Part shown: one piece after another, positions 30,837 to 44,000 of the stretch | How positions within the stretch are numbered: the stretch's first letter is position 1 | Layout: every line of letters starts with the position of its first letter | Assembly: GCA_032358165.1 (NCBI GenBank) | Contig: JAALGY010000031.1 | Span: 186,001 to 250,000 of the forward strand | DNA from: Diplosphaera chodatii | Taxonomy: Eukaryota; Chlorophyta; Trebouxiophyceae; Prasiolales; Stichococcaceae | Direction of reading: 5' to 3' | DNA length: 64,000 bases | Program-made: the position numbers and the translations under genes | The notes under the pieces: model-generated | Told to the model about the DNA's origin: nothing | The model's input: only the letters and a program-made list of their open reading frames with translations | The model's database searches: none

Positions 30837-33800
30837 TCAGTCAGCTGCCAGTGGTGCGGGCGCGCTGCTCTCCACGATGTCCGGCAGCCCGCCGGACGCC
30901 GAGCGGCTGGCGGGGCGGCTCCTGGGGTTCAGCGGCGAGCCGGGGACACTGGATGCCGCGCCGGGGACCGCGGCGGCGGCCGCGCTGCCAGACGAGGCGG
31001 TGCTGGAGGCGGGGAAGTGGCCGCTGCCATCGTGGGACGCCTGCCGTGACAGGCGGTCGCCGTGGGAGCGGCCGCTGCCGCTGTCCTCCGCGCTGTCTGA
31101 CGCCCGGCGGTGTGCCTGCACCCAGCTGAAGGGGCCGCCGCCGCCGCCGCACGGCTCCTTTGCTGTCTGCGGCGTGGCCCCCTGCAGCGCTTCGTCGATG
31201 TCGCTGCCGGGCCCCGAGCCGTGCCCCGGGCCCTGCTGGCTCAGCGCGGTGGACGCGGTGCGCAGCACGGCGGACTCCAGGCGGCCCGCGTTGTGGCGCA
31301 CCGCCCCCACCAGCCCCGCCGCCCCCGCGTGCACGCTGCCCACGCCCGCCTGCAGCCGGGGAGGGGTCCGCTTTCAGGGTCTGGTGGGTGTGTCGCTGAC
31401 TTGCAGTCCCAACGCACAGGCCCCATGAGCCCAGCCGGCCCCGCGTGCAGGCTGCCAACGCCCACCGACACTGGGCAGGCGGGCTCCGGGTTGTTGGATG
31501 AAGCAGTCTCCAGGCGTGTGCTGGACCGAGCAGTGGGCTTCCTGAGCAGGCGGCGGCGGCCCTGGCCGTGCTTGGTGTTGCAGGGGGTGCGGATGATGTG
31601 CTGCGGGGCACCTTGAAGCCGGTGCCGATGCCGCGGACCAGCTTCGTGCCGGCGACGCGGGCCGCCTCCGCCGCCAGCCGCCGCGCCGAGGGCTCCGCCA
31701 GCACCTCCCCATTCTGCAATCGCACCACGCATCCGTTTCTTGACGCACGCGTGCCGTGCACGGGTCAAGCACATGCACAGCAATCATGACCTGCGCCACT
31801 AGCAACACCTGTCAACACCTGATGAGGTGAGCATACGATTCATACTGCAGTGCAACAGGGCAACTCAGATTGTCCAAGTTAGGCAGCCTCTAGGAAAGAT
31901 GCATAATCGATGGTGCAGAGATTGGGTCAGGGTGTAATCCAGCAACAATGTTGCCTGCCTGCGGGGGCGCGCCGGAGCCGATGTCCCGCGCGACCGCGTT
32001 CACCGCAGGGGGGCTGCCCGGCGGCAGGTCGGGGTCCGGCGGCCCCGCGGTGGACAGCGGCAGCGACGTCGCCGGCAGCAGCGCCGGCGGCGGCAGGACA
32101 CCGCCGTCGCCGCTTCCGGCTTCCCCTGCTGCCGCCGCCGCGCGGCCGCGCTCCCTGAGCACGGGCAGCGAGTGCGTGGACAGCACCGCTGCCGGCCGCG
32201 CCGCAGCTTCGGCGGCGTCCTGCACCGGAGTCGGGTCGCTCCTGTGCGGCTGCTGCGCCGCGCTGTACTGCTGCCAGCCGTGCGTGACTCCCTGCTGGGC
32301 GCTGGGGCCGGGAGCAGCGGTTTCCCCTGCTTCCAGCTGCCGTGGTGCCGCCAGCCGCGGCGTGGCGTCTGCAAAGCCGGGGGGCGCCGGCGCGCGCTGC
32401 CGCTGCGAGACCTTGCCCGCTGCCTTCTGCTGCTGCTGCTGCTCGCTGTGCTGCTGCAGCGTGGGGCGGGGTGACAGCGGCTGGGGGGCTGGCCCCATCA
32501 GTCCCCGTGCCGCTGCCAGCTCCTGCAAACACCCAGGCGGCGGTCAGCATCATGTAGCATGCACCAGGCAGCATGCAGTTCACCGTGCTGCAACGCCGCG
32601 GCAGCGAGGCTGCACACGCCAAAAAGCTAGGTGCTGGACCAAACCTTATGACACTCTCGAACCCATGCGTCAAGGCTGCAAAGCTGAAACATGCAATGGA
32701 AGAGGGCGGATTGCAAGCAAACTCAGCTGTTGGTGCATCTCACTGCATGCATTCAGACGCGCTGGGTCGGTTGGACACATGTGTTATCAACATGACACAT
32801 TCAGACCAGACACAATGTCAGACACACAGACATCAGACACATTGTGTCCAGACACAGACGTAGTTCGGACACACTCCGGGGTGGGCGTCCGGCGCACCCG
32901 GATGGAGGTGATGAGCCGCCCGAAGGAGGGCCGCGCCTCGGGCTCGCCCCAGCACGCGCGGATGATGGCGGCCAGCCCCGGGTCCACGGACTCGGGAATG
33001 TCCAGCGTCGCGCCGCCCCACCCCACAGCGCCCACCACCTGAGCGGCACAGCGGCGCAGACCGGTCAGCGGCGTGTAATCGGAAGCACAGCCAACCCTCA
33101 AGCTCATTGTTCAGATGGTGAGCATTGAGTTCATCACACAACAGCAGGCGGCTGCTGCCCTGGACGGTGGGAACTGCCATGGGCACCCTGATGAGGGAGG
33201 TTGCAGCCGTGGCGGGGCATGGTGATGCTTGCAGCATCAGCGGCACATTGCTGTGCGCATGCACGGGTCAGGCAACAGGCTGGCGGGCGCAGCCACCTGC
33301 ATGGGGGAGGCCTCGGCCCAGGGCTCCTCCCCCGTGGCCAGCTCCCACAGCACCACGCCGAAGGAGAAGACGTCCGACTTCTCGTTGTAGGACTGCGAGC
33401 GCAGCACCTCGGGCGCGCACCACTGCGTCCGAGCACACGCTTCAGCGTCGCTGCAGTCCCGGTGGTGGCAAGAGTGCTGGGCAGCCTGACGCCTGCTGCA
33501 TGGTCCACGGCAGCGGGCGAACTGGAGGGCCGCCGGCCAAGGTGCGGAACAACTCAGTGCTGATGCGCTTCTCAACAAGATACGCCCTCTTGATTGCAGG
33601 GGACATACCTCGGGTGTGCCGGCCTGGCTCTTGCTGCTGATCCAGGTCGAGCGCCGCACCCGCGACAGGCCGAAGTCGCACACCTGGGACATGGAGGAAG
33701 CCATCGCTGGTTCAGCTTCCAGCAGCCACGAGTCCTGACATGCTGAGCTCAAAGAGAGCTGCCCCTTCTCGTTTTGCTGAACTACAAGTCACCAGCACCA

Positions 33801-36800
33801 GCAGCAGGGTTGCCTCACAAGCGAGCACTTCTGGGCACTCCAGAGGCCCTCTGCGCAGGCAGCCTGACGGCGGCACACATCGCGTGCAGAGAAGGGGACC
33901 CACCTTCACGGTGAAGTCCTTGTCGACCAGCAGGTTGGGGGACTTGAGGTCGCGGTGCACGATGGGCGGGCGGCAGGCGTGCAGGTAGTGCATGCCCCGC
34001 GCCACGTCCAGCGCCATCAGCAGCCGCCGTCGCTCGTCCAGCGGCGGCGCCGGGCGCGTCCTGCAGCACGGGACGCAGGGCCTTCGTCAGCATCGCACAT
34101 GCGGTTGCACGTGGTGCAGCGAATGCAAGCCGCCGCCGACGAACAGCCACCAGGCCCACGTGTACTCAGGCGACAGGACAGCCCAACAAACCGAGATGGC
34201 AGCGAACAGTCACTACGATTTGGCCTCAGCGGGACGCCGTGCGTGGCACCTGTGGAGCAGGCGGAAGAGGCTGCCGCGGGCGACGAACTGGGTGACGATG
34301 CACAGGTGGGGCGGGCGTGTGCAGGCGCCCATGAACAGCACCACGTTCGGGTGCTTCAGCCGCTTCATGATCGCCACCTCGTCCCGGAACTCCTGCATGG
34401 TGCCATGGGCTGGAGGCATGAACCGTTCGTCTCGTACAGCAGCCCGGGGCGCCCAGTTGAAACAGCTCACCGCTTCGTGCCGACTTGCAAGCTGCTACGA
34501 GACAGCAAGCTGCAGGCAAGCAGCACTGGACAGATGCAGGCGGAAGGCTCAGGGGCCCACAGCAGGAAGAAGCAGTTGTGCACACGCCGCGCAGGGGATG
34601 TCACATACACACAATAAGGACTGTGTCGCCATACCTTGACCATGGACTCCTGGACGTCCTGCTCAAGCAGGCGCTTCACTGCAACGTCTGTGTGGCGCCA
34701 GGAACCCCGGTAGACCTGCATGACATGAGGTGTGCTGCAGTTGCGCTCCGGATGCCCTGTGAGACGGCGTGCAGTGAACAGCCTGTACATGTCGCTGGAG
34801 CCGGCAGCAGCGCCTGGACATGCATCTCCATACACCCTGCATGAAGTGAGGAACACGGTGATTACAAAGGGTTTGCGGTTCACCTCTCCGAAGGAGCCGA
34901 TCCCGATGCGGGGACCCATGAGCAGCTCCTCAGCCGCGATCTCCCACTCATCGGGCTCCGGCTGCAGCAAAGCGCCGGCTTGATGATGCACCGTGCCCGC
35001 AGACTCGCTACACCTAACAAGCAGACACGACCCAGCTGCAGAAGTCACATGCAGGGAACGCACTTGCTGCAGCCGGACCAGCGGCTGCGAGGCTGGCGCC
35101 TGCAGCTGCGGCGGCGGGGCTGACGGCAGCTCCTGCGACGGCTGCGAGCCCGAGCTGAAGCCTCTGGACAGCTCCCCTGCGCACACGTCATGTGGTTGAG
35201 TCACGCCATGTTTTCTTTGCAGTGCAATTACAGCCTCATGGCAGCCACGACAGGCAGTGCCAGCAGCTAACAACATCGCATCTGTGTCTGTACATCTGGA
35301 CGCACAACAATTGTATTGCTTGCGAGCACTGTGGCAGGCTGTGAACCTGCAGAGCAGCTGCGTCTCAGCGGCTGGGCCGGCGGCGCGTCAGTGCTGCTTG
35401 GCTGCGGCGGCGGCTGCTGCTGTCGCTGGGGCTGCTGGTGCTGGCGGGGCTGCTCCAGCGGCTGGGGATGCGCCGCCAGTGCTGCCTCGGCACGCTGCGC
35501 ATGCACGAAAAGTTGTTTTAGGGAGAAAAAGTTTTCTTAGGGAGATAGCGTATGGCCAGCCAGTGTATGGGAACAACAACAGCAATGGCAGCCAGCCAGC
35601 AGGGCAACAGCTCCGACGCTCAAGAGCACCAAGTGGACGGGGGCTGAGGTACCGAGGCTGAACAGACCTGCAGATCAGCGAGTGACTGCTGCCGGCCGAG
35701 GCCCTCGCCGCGGGCGGAGGACGTGTGCGACGATATGTCGGACGAGCCCCGCCGCAGCGGGCTGGCGCGGATGACCTGGCCGGCGGCGCAGCCGCTTGGG
35801 TGCGCAGCTCTGGACCCGGACGACTGCTGCACCTGGTGCGCCGGTGGCGACGCGGGCTCAGGGTCTGGCGCCTGAGCCCCTGAGCCCCCGGGCCGCTGCG
35901 CGGCCGCCGGCTGGGGCCAGGGCGGGCTGCCGGGAGGGGAGACTCCAGCCGATGATGGGTGGGCTGCTGCACCCGCTGGACCCGCTGCGGGGGAGCCCGC
36001 CGGCGGCGGCGCTGCCGGTTCGGAGGGGGGCTCCAGGGCTGACAGCACGGCCGGCGGGGCGCCAGCTGAGCGCTCTGCTGGTGGAAGTGAGGCACCTAAA
36101 GTTGGGACGCTGGCCCGCGGCGTGTGTGCGGTGCCGGGGGCTGACGGGAAGCCGCCGGACGGGGTAGCATCCGGGGGCCCTGGCATTGCAGGGTTGGGTC
36201 CCTGGCCACGCGCTGCGCCCCGCCGCACAGCTTCGAGACCGGTCTGGTTGCGTTCAGAGGGGCGGCGCGCAATCGCTTCTCCGTCCCCTGTTGCCGCTTT
36301 GAGGCCGATGCTGCCCATCCCATCCCCGGCGCCGCCGGTGGTGCCGCTGTGAGCGGAGATGAGGTGCGCGGCCAAGTGCTGGTTCGGCTGCCGATGCTGC
36401 GCCGCACGCTGCAGAGCATGTCCCACCACAACATAAATCGGTGTTGGTAGTCTTGTTGGCACCAGATCGTTATTGGCAGTATTGCCATCATCAGTGTGCA
36501 GTAGTCCATGCATTGCTGGTGCAGTTCTGGCAGTCATTGTTGTCGTTGTTAAACCTGGGAGAAGGGTGAGAAGGGTGAGAAGGGTGACGACGTGCTCGGC
36601 AGACGACCAGCGCCTGGACTCGGCTTTCCGGCTGCCTCGCGTGCCCTGGCACCACCCGCTGGATCATCCTGTTGCATACGACAGATGGTTGCCACGATAC
36701 CCTTGCCGTGTCATGGATACAACAGTACTGCACCTGCAATGCCCTTCCTGACTCATCGTGCAAGACGCGGCATTTCTGCCAGACGTGTTCAGCATCGCAG

Positions 36801-38864
36801 CATCCAGCGACGGCGGCAGAGACGCACCGCGGTCTGGCTGTCCTGCTGCTGATGTGCAAGCGGGGCGCTGGTCGGAGCGACTGGCACGGCGCTGATCTAT
36901 GCAGCAGGCAGGTTGGATTTGGAGTCAGTGCCCATCCATTGAAGGCACTTTGGTGGAGATGCATCCAGCAGCATGCTAGCTTGCTCATGACACTGTGAGG
37001 ATATCGCTTTGCAGCAGTGCACATGAGGGCGGACCTGCGCGAGGTTGGGAGCAGTGTCGGCGATCGCCATCTTCTGAAGCTCCACTGATGGTGGTCGAAG
37101 GTCGTTGTCTGCCGCACCTGGGGTGCCAGGGTATGCTGTGTCATGTTTGCGCCTCCTTGCATCGTCATGCTACTGATTGCATTTGCATACTGCGGCTATG
37201 GGAGCGCATGAGTGTATGTAGGGGAAAGCGCCCCAGAGTCGACTCTGCACAGCTTGCCTGCTGGTACGTTGGCATGTGCTGGCTCCTGCCAGGGGCGCAC
37301 CGCCCCTGGCGAGGCAGTCAGATCCACAGCCAGCTCGCGGTCGCCAATCCGCACCACCGCAGCAGCTGACGCCTCAAGCGCGTCTGCGCGTGCAACACCT
37401 TGCTTGCTTCCTCGGTTTGAGGCCGACCGATGACACGATGAGTTTGACTGCACGGGTCGAAGGGAGACCAGACCATGCCAACAACACTGCACGCTGTGCA
37501 GCCAGCATCATCTCGCACCAGCACAGCTCACTACTGCATCTCACTGCAGACGGCTCACCTTGGCATGCGCCGCAGCCCACAAGCCGGCAGGGCACATTGC
37601 TCGCGTCGGCCAGGAACTTGAACAGCAGCGCGCGGTGCACGCCCAGGCCGACCCGAAGCTGCGCCGCCGGCACGATGGGCCTGCCCCGCCGCCGCCTAAC
37701 CTCCGCCGAGCTGGCCGCCCACCGCTGCTGCATCTCTGCCTCCCGCTCGGCGCCATACGCCCCGCCCATGTGTCTGCTCACAATGCCGGCGATTGCCTGG
37801 TGCAGCCAGGGAGCAGTGAGACGCAAACCTCGAGGTGATTGACACAGTTGGGGCCATACCAAGCTGTGCATGACCACAGGCGCCACCGTGATGAGGAGCT
37901 TGCAGTTTGCTGCTTACCCGCACGCATGCCAGCGGCCCGTCATACACGGCCCCTGCCATCGCCTCCGCTGCATCCTCTTGCACCGCCAGCAGGCCCTCAT
38001 CGTTGTCGTTGTCGAACAGCACGACCTGTTAGTCAGATGACAGCATCAGCTCTGCTGATTCCAGCGCCATCCTCTAGGTGGAGGTACACAGAATCTCACA
38101 CACAGCCGCAAGGGCAGGCTGCATTGGATGGTGAACAGTCACCTCGCGGCGGTCTGTGGCATCCCCTGGCGGCAGCCCCCGCAACGCGGCCAGGTCTGCA
38201 AAGGCGTGCCTGGAGGCCAGATCCTCCTGGTAGCTGCCATGGAGCACGAAGAAGCAGTCCGAGGTGCGGTCATCATAGCCCAGCCTGCGTGGGACACCAG
38301 ATGGAGCTGGGCAATAACGCGGGCAAACGTGGGCGTGGTTGCCTGCGCGACGCCGCGAACTCAGCTGCGACACCATGTGATGCCAGCCGCTCTGGCAGGC
38401 CAGTGCTTATGGATCGCCCCAAAGCATGTGCCAGGGTCGTGTGCATGCGCTTGGACACCTGCCAGAGGACCAGTACTTGAAGGCAAGCGCCTCGGCGTGG
38501 CTGTGCAGCGGCGAGCAGCCCAGCGACGCGCGTGTTGCCAGCGCAATCTCCCATTCCTCCTCCTGCCGCAGTTGCTCCTGCAGTAGGCGACAAGGCGCAA
38601 GTTTGCTCACATCTTCCTGGAGTCCCTGCCTTGAAGTGAGGACAGCAGCGTGGCGCCCAGCTGCAAAGCATTGCACTCTTCACGCCAGGACGCCAGCGGT
38701 TCGTGCAGCAGCTTGCAGGCGGTATTGTTGATCCATGCTGTTTTGCATGCAGGTAGGTCAGTGCGACCGGCGCCAGGATCACCTACCTCAGACGCCTCGT
38801 GTGCCGAAACGCGCAGGGCTTCTTCGGTCGCTGCCTTCTCATCGTAATCGCTGGCCAGCTCCAT
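30837..38864 (-). CDS. EDR1/CTR1-type Raf-like MAPKKK
   Basis: A gene of about 8 kb with many exons. It starts [20 protein letters not shown] at 38864. The EDR1-type N-terminal region follows: [15 protein letters not shown] and [20 protein letters not shown] (38.57-38.25 kb); [15 protein letters not shown] (38.0 kb); and the [27 protein letters not shown] block (37.8-37.57 kb) with [18 protein letters not shown] (37.35 kb). A Pro/Ser/Ala-rich linker comes next (36.5-35.67 kb). The kinase has a Gly loop [13 protein letters not shown] (34.9-34.7 kb), [32 protein letters not shown] (33.95 kb), [13 protein letters not shown] (33.68 kb), [20 protein letters not shown] (33.4 kb) and [12 protein letters not shown] (32.9 kb). 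All catalytic residues are present. A C-terminal extension of several hundred Gln/Pro/Ser-rich residues (32.53-30.84 kb) is unusual. In plants, this family acts in stress and ethylene signalling. Some linker exons are not placed. Confidence 0.85.
36561..36587. repeat. 9-bp unit x3 minisatellite
   Basis: GAAGGGTGA is repeated three times head to tail without mismatch, in a stretch of the Raf-like gene that I take to be an intron. Confidence 0.8.
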
Positions 38865-39649
38865 GGCCGTGTCGCTGTGGGGCTACATCGTCAGCCATGC
38901 AGGCGCCGCTGCCTGCGCCTTGCGCAGGGAACTCATGTGCCCCATGGCAGCAGACTGCTGCCTGCACCGGTCTCAGGAGCGTCTGCAGGCCTTGGATAAG
39001 ATAATGAAAAACCGCTAAGCTTGTTGGCTGCTTCTGGGTAGCATGCTGCGATGGGTGCCAACCGATCGCTGAGGGCCGCGGCCTGAAGCTGAGCTTGCAC
39101 TCTCCCCAGCCGATGAACTCAGGTTGCAACTTTGCAGTCAGTTGGATCCAGACGCATTCAATCCGATGGCTGGGTGTGAGAAGGCGATCCAACAGCTTTA
39201 CCTTGCGGACCGACACCCGAATCGGGAACGGCCTCTGCCCAACCCGCCTGCAATGCAGTGCAATGCAAGGCAGCGCGATGACGGCCGTATGAGTGTGCGC
39301 GCCAGGCGCAAGCAGACTGAGCTGCCCACGGAGCGCACCCGACATGTTGACATGCTCTCGGCATCCCACTTACTAACCTACCCTGCCCGACTCGATGAGC
39401 GTCCACTCTCTGGATGTGGTGCGCCACCTGCGCGACAAACAGGTCACAAACACAACATCACGCCAGCGTGGGCCTGTGTGGTTGGTCTCCAGGGCACTTT
39501 GCACCGTCCGGGCTGTGGTCAGTCCTGCATGTGTGGCTGCAGCATTGGCGCTCACTGTCAACCTCATCAGCACTGTCATCTGACGGCAGAGGCGGCAGAG
39601 CTGCATCTTCATCATCAATTCCGCTAAGAGTTTCGCAACCATCGCCTGC
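38865..39649. other. intergenic between divergent Raf-like kinase and bL32m genes
   Basis: A 785-bp region between two divergent start codons. Open frames on both strands have no splice support or recognisable motif. Likely promoter space. Confidence 0.35.
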
Positions 39650-40535
39650 ATGGCCTCCCGCAATGCATGCCGAAAGCTGGCACAGCACGTCGGCAGCTCG
39701 CCGCTTGCCAGCAGTAGGTTGCTGCATGCGAGCGCGGCGCAGCAGTCGAGCGAGGCTGCAACGCTACCACCAGCAGTGCTCTTAGGTCCCTGGAGCGCCG
39801 CCTTGCCAGCAGCAGGAGTGGTGGCCCCACTTCTGCCAGCAGCCAGCAGCTTGCAGCACGATGTGGCGGGCGGCCTGTCCGCGGGGATCAGCAGTGCTGC
39901 AGACTTTGTGCAGTCGCTGTGGATGGCTGTGCCCAAGAAGAAGGTGCGGAGTGGTGCACCTAGCCCGCAGGGTTGCCTGCTGGGCCATGTTGCTGGGCAT
40001 GCATGTTGGGCTACGCTCCCCTGGTGCCCCCCTGCCGACCTCTGCCCATCCATACGTCAGCATGCCCACACCCTCACACGGTAGAGTTACGAGCTTGCAC
40101 CATCTGGACGGTTTCCACAACGCACCTGAGCTTGCGCCTCTGTCTTGCTGTGCAGTCCAGCCCGGCTCGGAAGGGCATGCGGCGGCAGCACCAGCAGCTG
40201 AAGCCCATGCACACGGTTGCGCAGTGCGGGTGCGGGGCAACCCTCTGCACATCAATGGTCTGATGCCTGGACACGCGGTCGCAAGCCTTCTCGCTGAGAT
40301 GCCGTTCGAGCACAACAGCCCGGGGCAGCCTGGTGTCTGCTGCCTGTCCGCACTGCTGCACATGGCAGCGACAGTGGGGCCCTGACACGGAAACCTTGAA
40401 CGCAGGGTTTGCGGCCGTTGTGTGCCAGCACGGGCGGTGGTGAGCAACTGCCGGGTGCCGACTTGTCCTTGTGGACCCCCCAAGCGGCCATATCCACAGG
40501 CACCTCCGCCGGAGGAGGCGGCAGCGCAGTCGTGA
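39650..40535 (+). CDS. MRPL32: mitochondrial ribosomal protein bL32m
   Basis: Exon 1 (39650-39943) encodes a mitochondrial presequence (MASRNACRKLAQHVGSSPLA) and ends LWMAVPKKK, the conserved start of mature bL32. Exon 2 (40156-40229) continues SSPARKGMRRQHQQLKPMHT. I place exon 3 at 40406-40535, reached from the donor at 40230. The join restores QCGVCGRC, the CX2CGR zinc-ribbon half expected in organelle bL32, and the protein ends at 165 residues. If exon 2 is instead read on without splicing, the protein stops at 40263 and lacks the CX2C pair. The mature protein belongs to the large subunit of the mitoribosome; in yeast its processing by the m-AAA protease controls ribosome assembly. The second Cys pair is irregular (NCRVPTCPC). 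Confidence 0.8.
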
Positions 40536-41047
40536 AAGCTGTGGGCCATGCATGTGTGCTGATGTAGATCGACAGTGGCACTCGAAGTGGTCGTCTGAAG
40601 TGGGCTAGCAGGGTGCTGCGGCACTGGGATGCCATTCGTGTCTGAGCACATGTTGTTGTCATGTGTCACCTGCAATGGTGCATTGCTAGTATATGCCATC
40701 GGGGTTGTTTGAGTATCGTTGAATGCACCAGGTGATATGATGTGACACGCCGCTCTTGCAGGCCCAGGAAACTCTGCAGCACGTGAGTGCACACAGCATT
40801 CTGGCTGTGGCCAATGAGCTGCTGGCGTGAACCTGCACGTTGCCAGGTGGCAGTCCCCACCCTGCAGCAATCAGAACCGCGTGGAGGCCAGCTTGGGTTC
40901 AAGTACTCGGGGTGCGCACAAGCGCTCGCCAGCGGTTGACAAATTACATTACATGTCAGCCTTCTTTGGTTGACGAGAGCTGCGTCAGAGCCCAGTTCCG
41001 ATAGCACAGACTCGCCTTGGTATTCGCTGCAAGCAGTAGATCAGGAC
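40536..41047. other. intergenic upstream of the proton pump interactor-like gene
   Basis: About 510 bp between two plus-strand genes. Nothing coding is supported; it should contain the 3' UTR of bL32m and the promoter of the next gene. Confidence 0.35.
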
Positions 41048-44000
41048 ATGGAGGACGCAAGTGTTACGCCAGAGGCCCAGCAGCCAGTCAAACAGGCTGC
41101 TGCGGAGCCAGAAGAGGCAGATCAGCCGCAAGTACCAAATGGAGTGCATGCAGAGGAGGCGTCTGCTTCCGTGCCTGAGCCCGAGCAGGAGGCGGAGTCC
41201 AGCACACAGACAATCGCAACGGTAGCGCAGTCGGCCAGCGAGCCAACAGTCGAATCCAATGACCTGTTAGAGGAGCAAAACGGTGCAGGGGCCCCTCCCG
41301 AGGCAGAAGACACAGCGGAGGCACCCGCTGAGGAGCCATCGCAGGCAGTGCCAGAATCTACACCCGCAGCAGCGGTGCCACGCGAGGAGCTGCCCATCTG
41401 GCGTAGGAGGTGTGTTTCTGTACAGCAAAGTGAACTGTTGTGGAAGATTCGACTGTCAAGCATGTCAGCCAGCTTTGTCCAGGTGTGATGGCATGGGCAC
41501 AGTGTACTGCTATCATGCACTTCGCTGGAGACACTTTGCAGGCGTTGCTTATGATACATAGAATAGTTTACGTTACGCAGCATCCGACCTCGCAGGATGG
41601 TGCTTGAATCCCAGCAGATGTTTGTGGTAGCCTGCACCAGGCGGTCGGCACGGTGTGATCAACATGTTCGTTCCATTTGCTGCAGGATATGGTTCGTGCG
41701 CATGCCCAAACCGCTGGAGGAGACGACGTCGGTGTCGTCAGAGCACGAGCTGGAGTCGTTCAAGACGCAGGTCGCCATCCTCAACGAGTCCATGAACGTC
41801 AAGAGGGTGAGGGCCCTCCGCAGTCTGCTGACGGAACGCGCAACCGATATGTCGATGTAGCTGTGGCTCAAGCTTTTGCGGAGGTGGTCCTCAGGCTGTG
41901 CTTCGCAGTCTGATGTCATGGACGTCAACAATGATGACCAGTGTTTGGCAGCCATGCTTATTCCGGCCTCAACCTGCAGTACAACCAAACCCGGCTGCAC
42001 GCGCTGCATGCAGATGGAGAGGGACGCTGCGAACGAGCTGACGCAGGCAGCGCAGGACGCGTACAACACGGTGCGGCAGCAGTACGACGCGAAGCGCGAG
42101 GAGGCGGAGCCCCACCGCGCGCGCCGCCGCGAGCTGCGCGAGGCCGTCAACAGCCTGCAGGTGGGGGTTGCACACGTGTGGTGCAGGCGCTGACCGTGGA
42201 CTGGGCCTGCTGGTGGTGTATAACACCGAGGACACTGCATGCAAGATAGTACTGTCACGTTGGCAGCGTGCCGTGCCGCCGGCCTGCTGGCACATGTTTT
42301 CCATCATGGCTGAGCACTGCATGCATCGTGCTGTCAACGCAACCTCAGCGCTTCACTGCGCAGCATGCTTGTGGCGGCGCACCTCATTGCAGCCCTTGCA
42401 CCACGCAGCTCCATGATACACCATGCGCAGTGCACGACACACCTGCGCGTGTGGCCGTCTGCAGGCGGACTTCAAGTCGGAGTACGGGGACCTGCCGGCC
42501 AAGAGCGAGGAGGAGCTCAACGCGCAGCTGGGCGAGCTGCAGCACCGCATCACCCACGAGTCCGTGACGCTCAACGAGGAGAAGGCGGCCCTCGCGCGCA
42601 TCAAGAAGCTGGAGGCCAGCCGTGAGAAGGTGCGGCTGGCTTCTGAGCTGTGCCAGCCACAGTCTAGAGAGGTGCCAGTCACATGCAAAGCGTGCCTATG
42701 CTGTGTGGCGTGCAGTGACCAAGCAGCGATGCACCGTCGCCACCACGCGGGCATGCTGCAGATGTTGTCAGCATGAGCAGCTTTCAGGGGCCTGTCATGT
42801 ACTCAGGTGCGGGAGTATGGCGCCAAGGCCGAGGGGGTGCGCCAGGCGCGCAAGGCGGCGCAGGACGCGTCCGGCGGCAGCGAGCAGCTGGAGGCGGATG
42901 TGCAGGCGCTGTTCGACGAGATGCAGACGCAGCGCCAGATCCTGGACAAGTGAGGGGACACCCCTGCTGAGAGGAACTGCAGATGCTTATGCCATGGGCA
43001 GATGCTTGAGGGAGATGAGCTGGCGTCCGGGCTGTGGGGCAATACCGGAGTAACATCACCACGCAGGGAACACGCTCTCGTGGTGCTCATGCACCATTCA
43101 CTCACAGCTTCAACCCATGGCAGGACTGCCAATTCCAGCTGTCAGTCGACAGCAGCTTCTTGATCAGGAAGGGAAGACGAAAGACATGCCTCGTGGGAGC
43201 TAGAGGCCAGCTGGAGACGGACCATTTTGCACAGCGCATCTTGGGCACACTGTTCATGTGCTGATGTTGATCTTCCAGAAGGCCGTGCGTGTGTGCAACG
43301 CAAGCAGGTTCCCACCAAAGTGAGTGTATCGCAGGCCACCTGTTTGCTGACGTGCGCGCTTCCTGCCCCGCAGCTACCGCGCCAAGGAGTCGGCGGTGCG
43401 GGCGGAGCTGCGCGGCATCCAGGACGAGCGCGCGCGCATCAAGGGCCTGCAGGACGAGGCGTACGGCCGCATCGTGGGCGCCCGCAACCAGGCCCGCGAC
43501 AAGTCCCGCGTGTGGGGCGACAACAGGTGGGCGTGGCCACTCTAGCCTGCTCTCCCCATTCTGGCGACCTGCATGATCAGTGCACAGCCACACGGGCATA
43601 TATGTGTGGCTTGATGCGATGAAGGAAACTCTGTAGCAGGCTTGCCAGAAGCGATGCCAAGCGTGTGCCCGCCACTTGTCCTTGCAACTCCTTGATCAAG
43701 ATGATGTTGAGAGTGTTCAAGCAATTCTTCATTGCTGTGCTCCTGTGCATCTGCACATGCGCTGGCTTGACATGGGCGTATGCTTTTGCCACACCCATGT
43801 TGAACTGCTCGCGTAAGCAGATGCACGAGGACATGCACATGAAGACAAGCAAGTAGGATCTTGCTGAGATGCAACGACAATAGGAGCGCTGTATATGCTC
43901 AGCTTTGCAATGGCTCAATGCTGATGTGCCTACGCTCACTGCTGCAGGCGCTTTAGCCAGCAGATCCGGCAGGTGCTGGCGCGCGGCGAGGGCGCGCTGT

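Noticed and set aside
32809..32848. CAGACA-rich stretch with a short inverted repeat (GACACAATG/CATTGTGTC)
   Set aside because: Low-complexity sequence within an intron of the Raf-like gene; arms are only 9 bp and there is no sign of a mobile element end or RNA gene.
40252..40662. 136-codon minus-strand ORF
   Set aside because: Overlaps the antisense of bL32m exon 3 and lacks any domain; the plus-strand exon restores a zinc motif.
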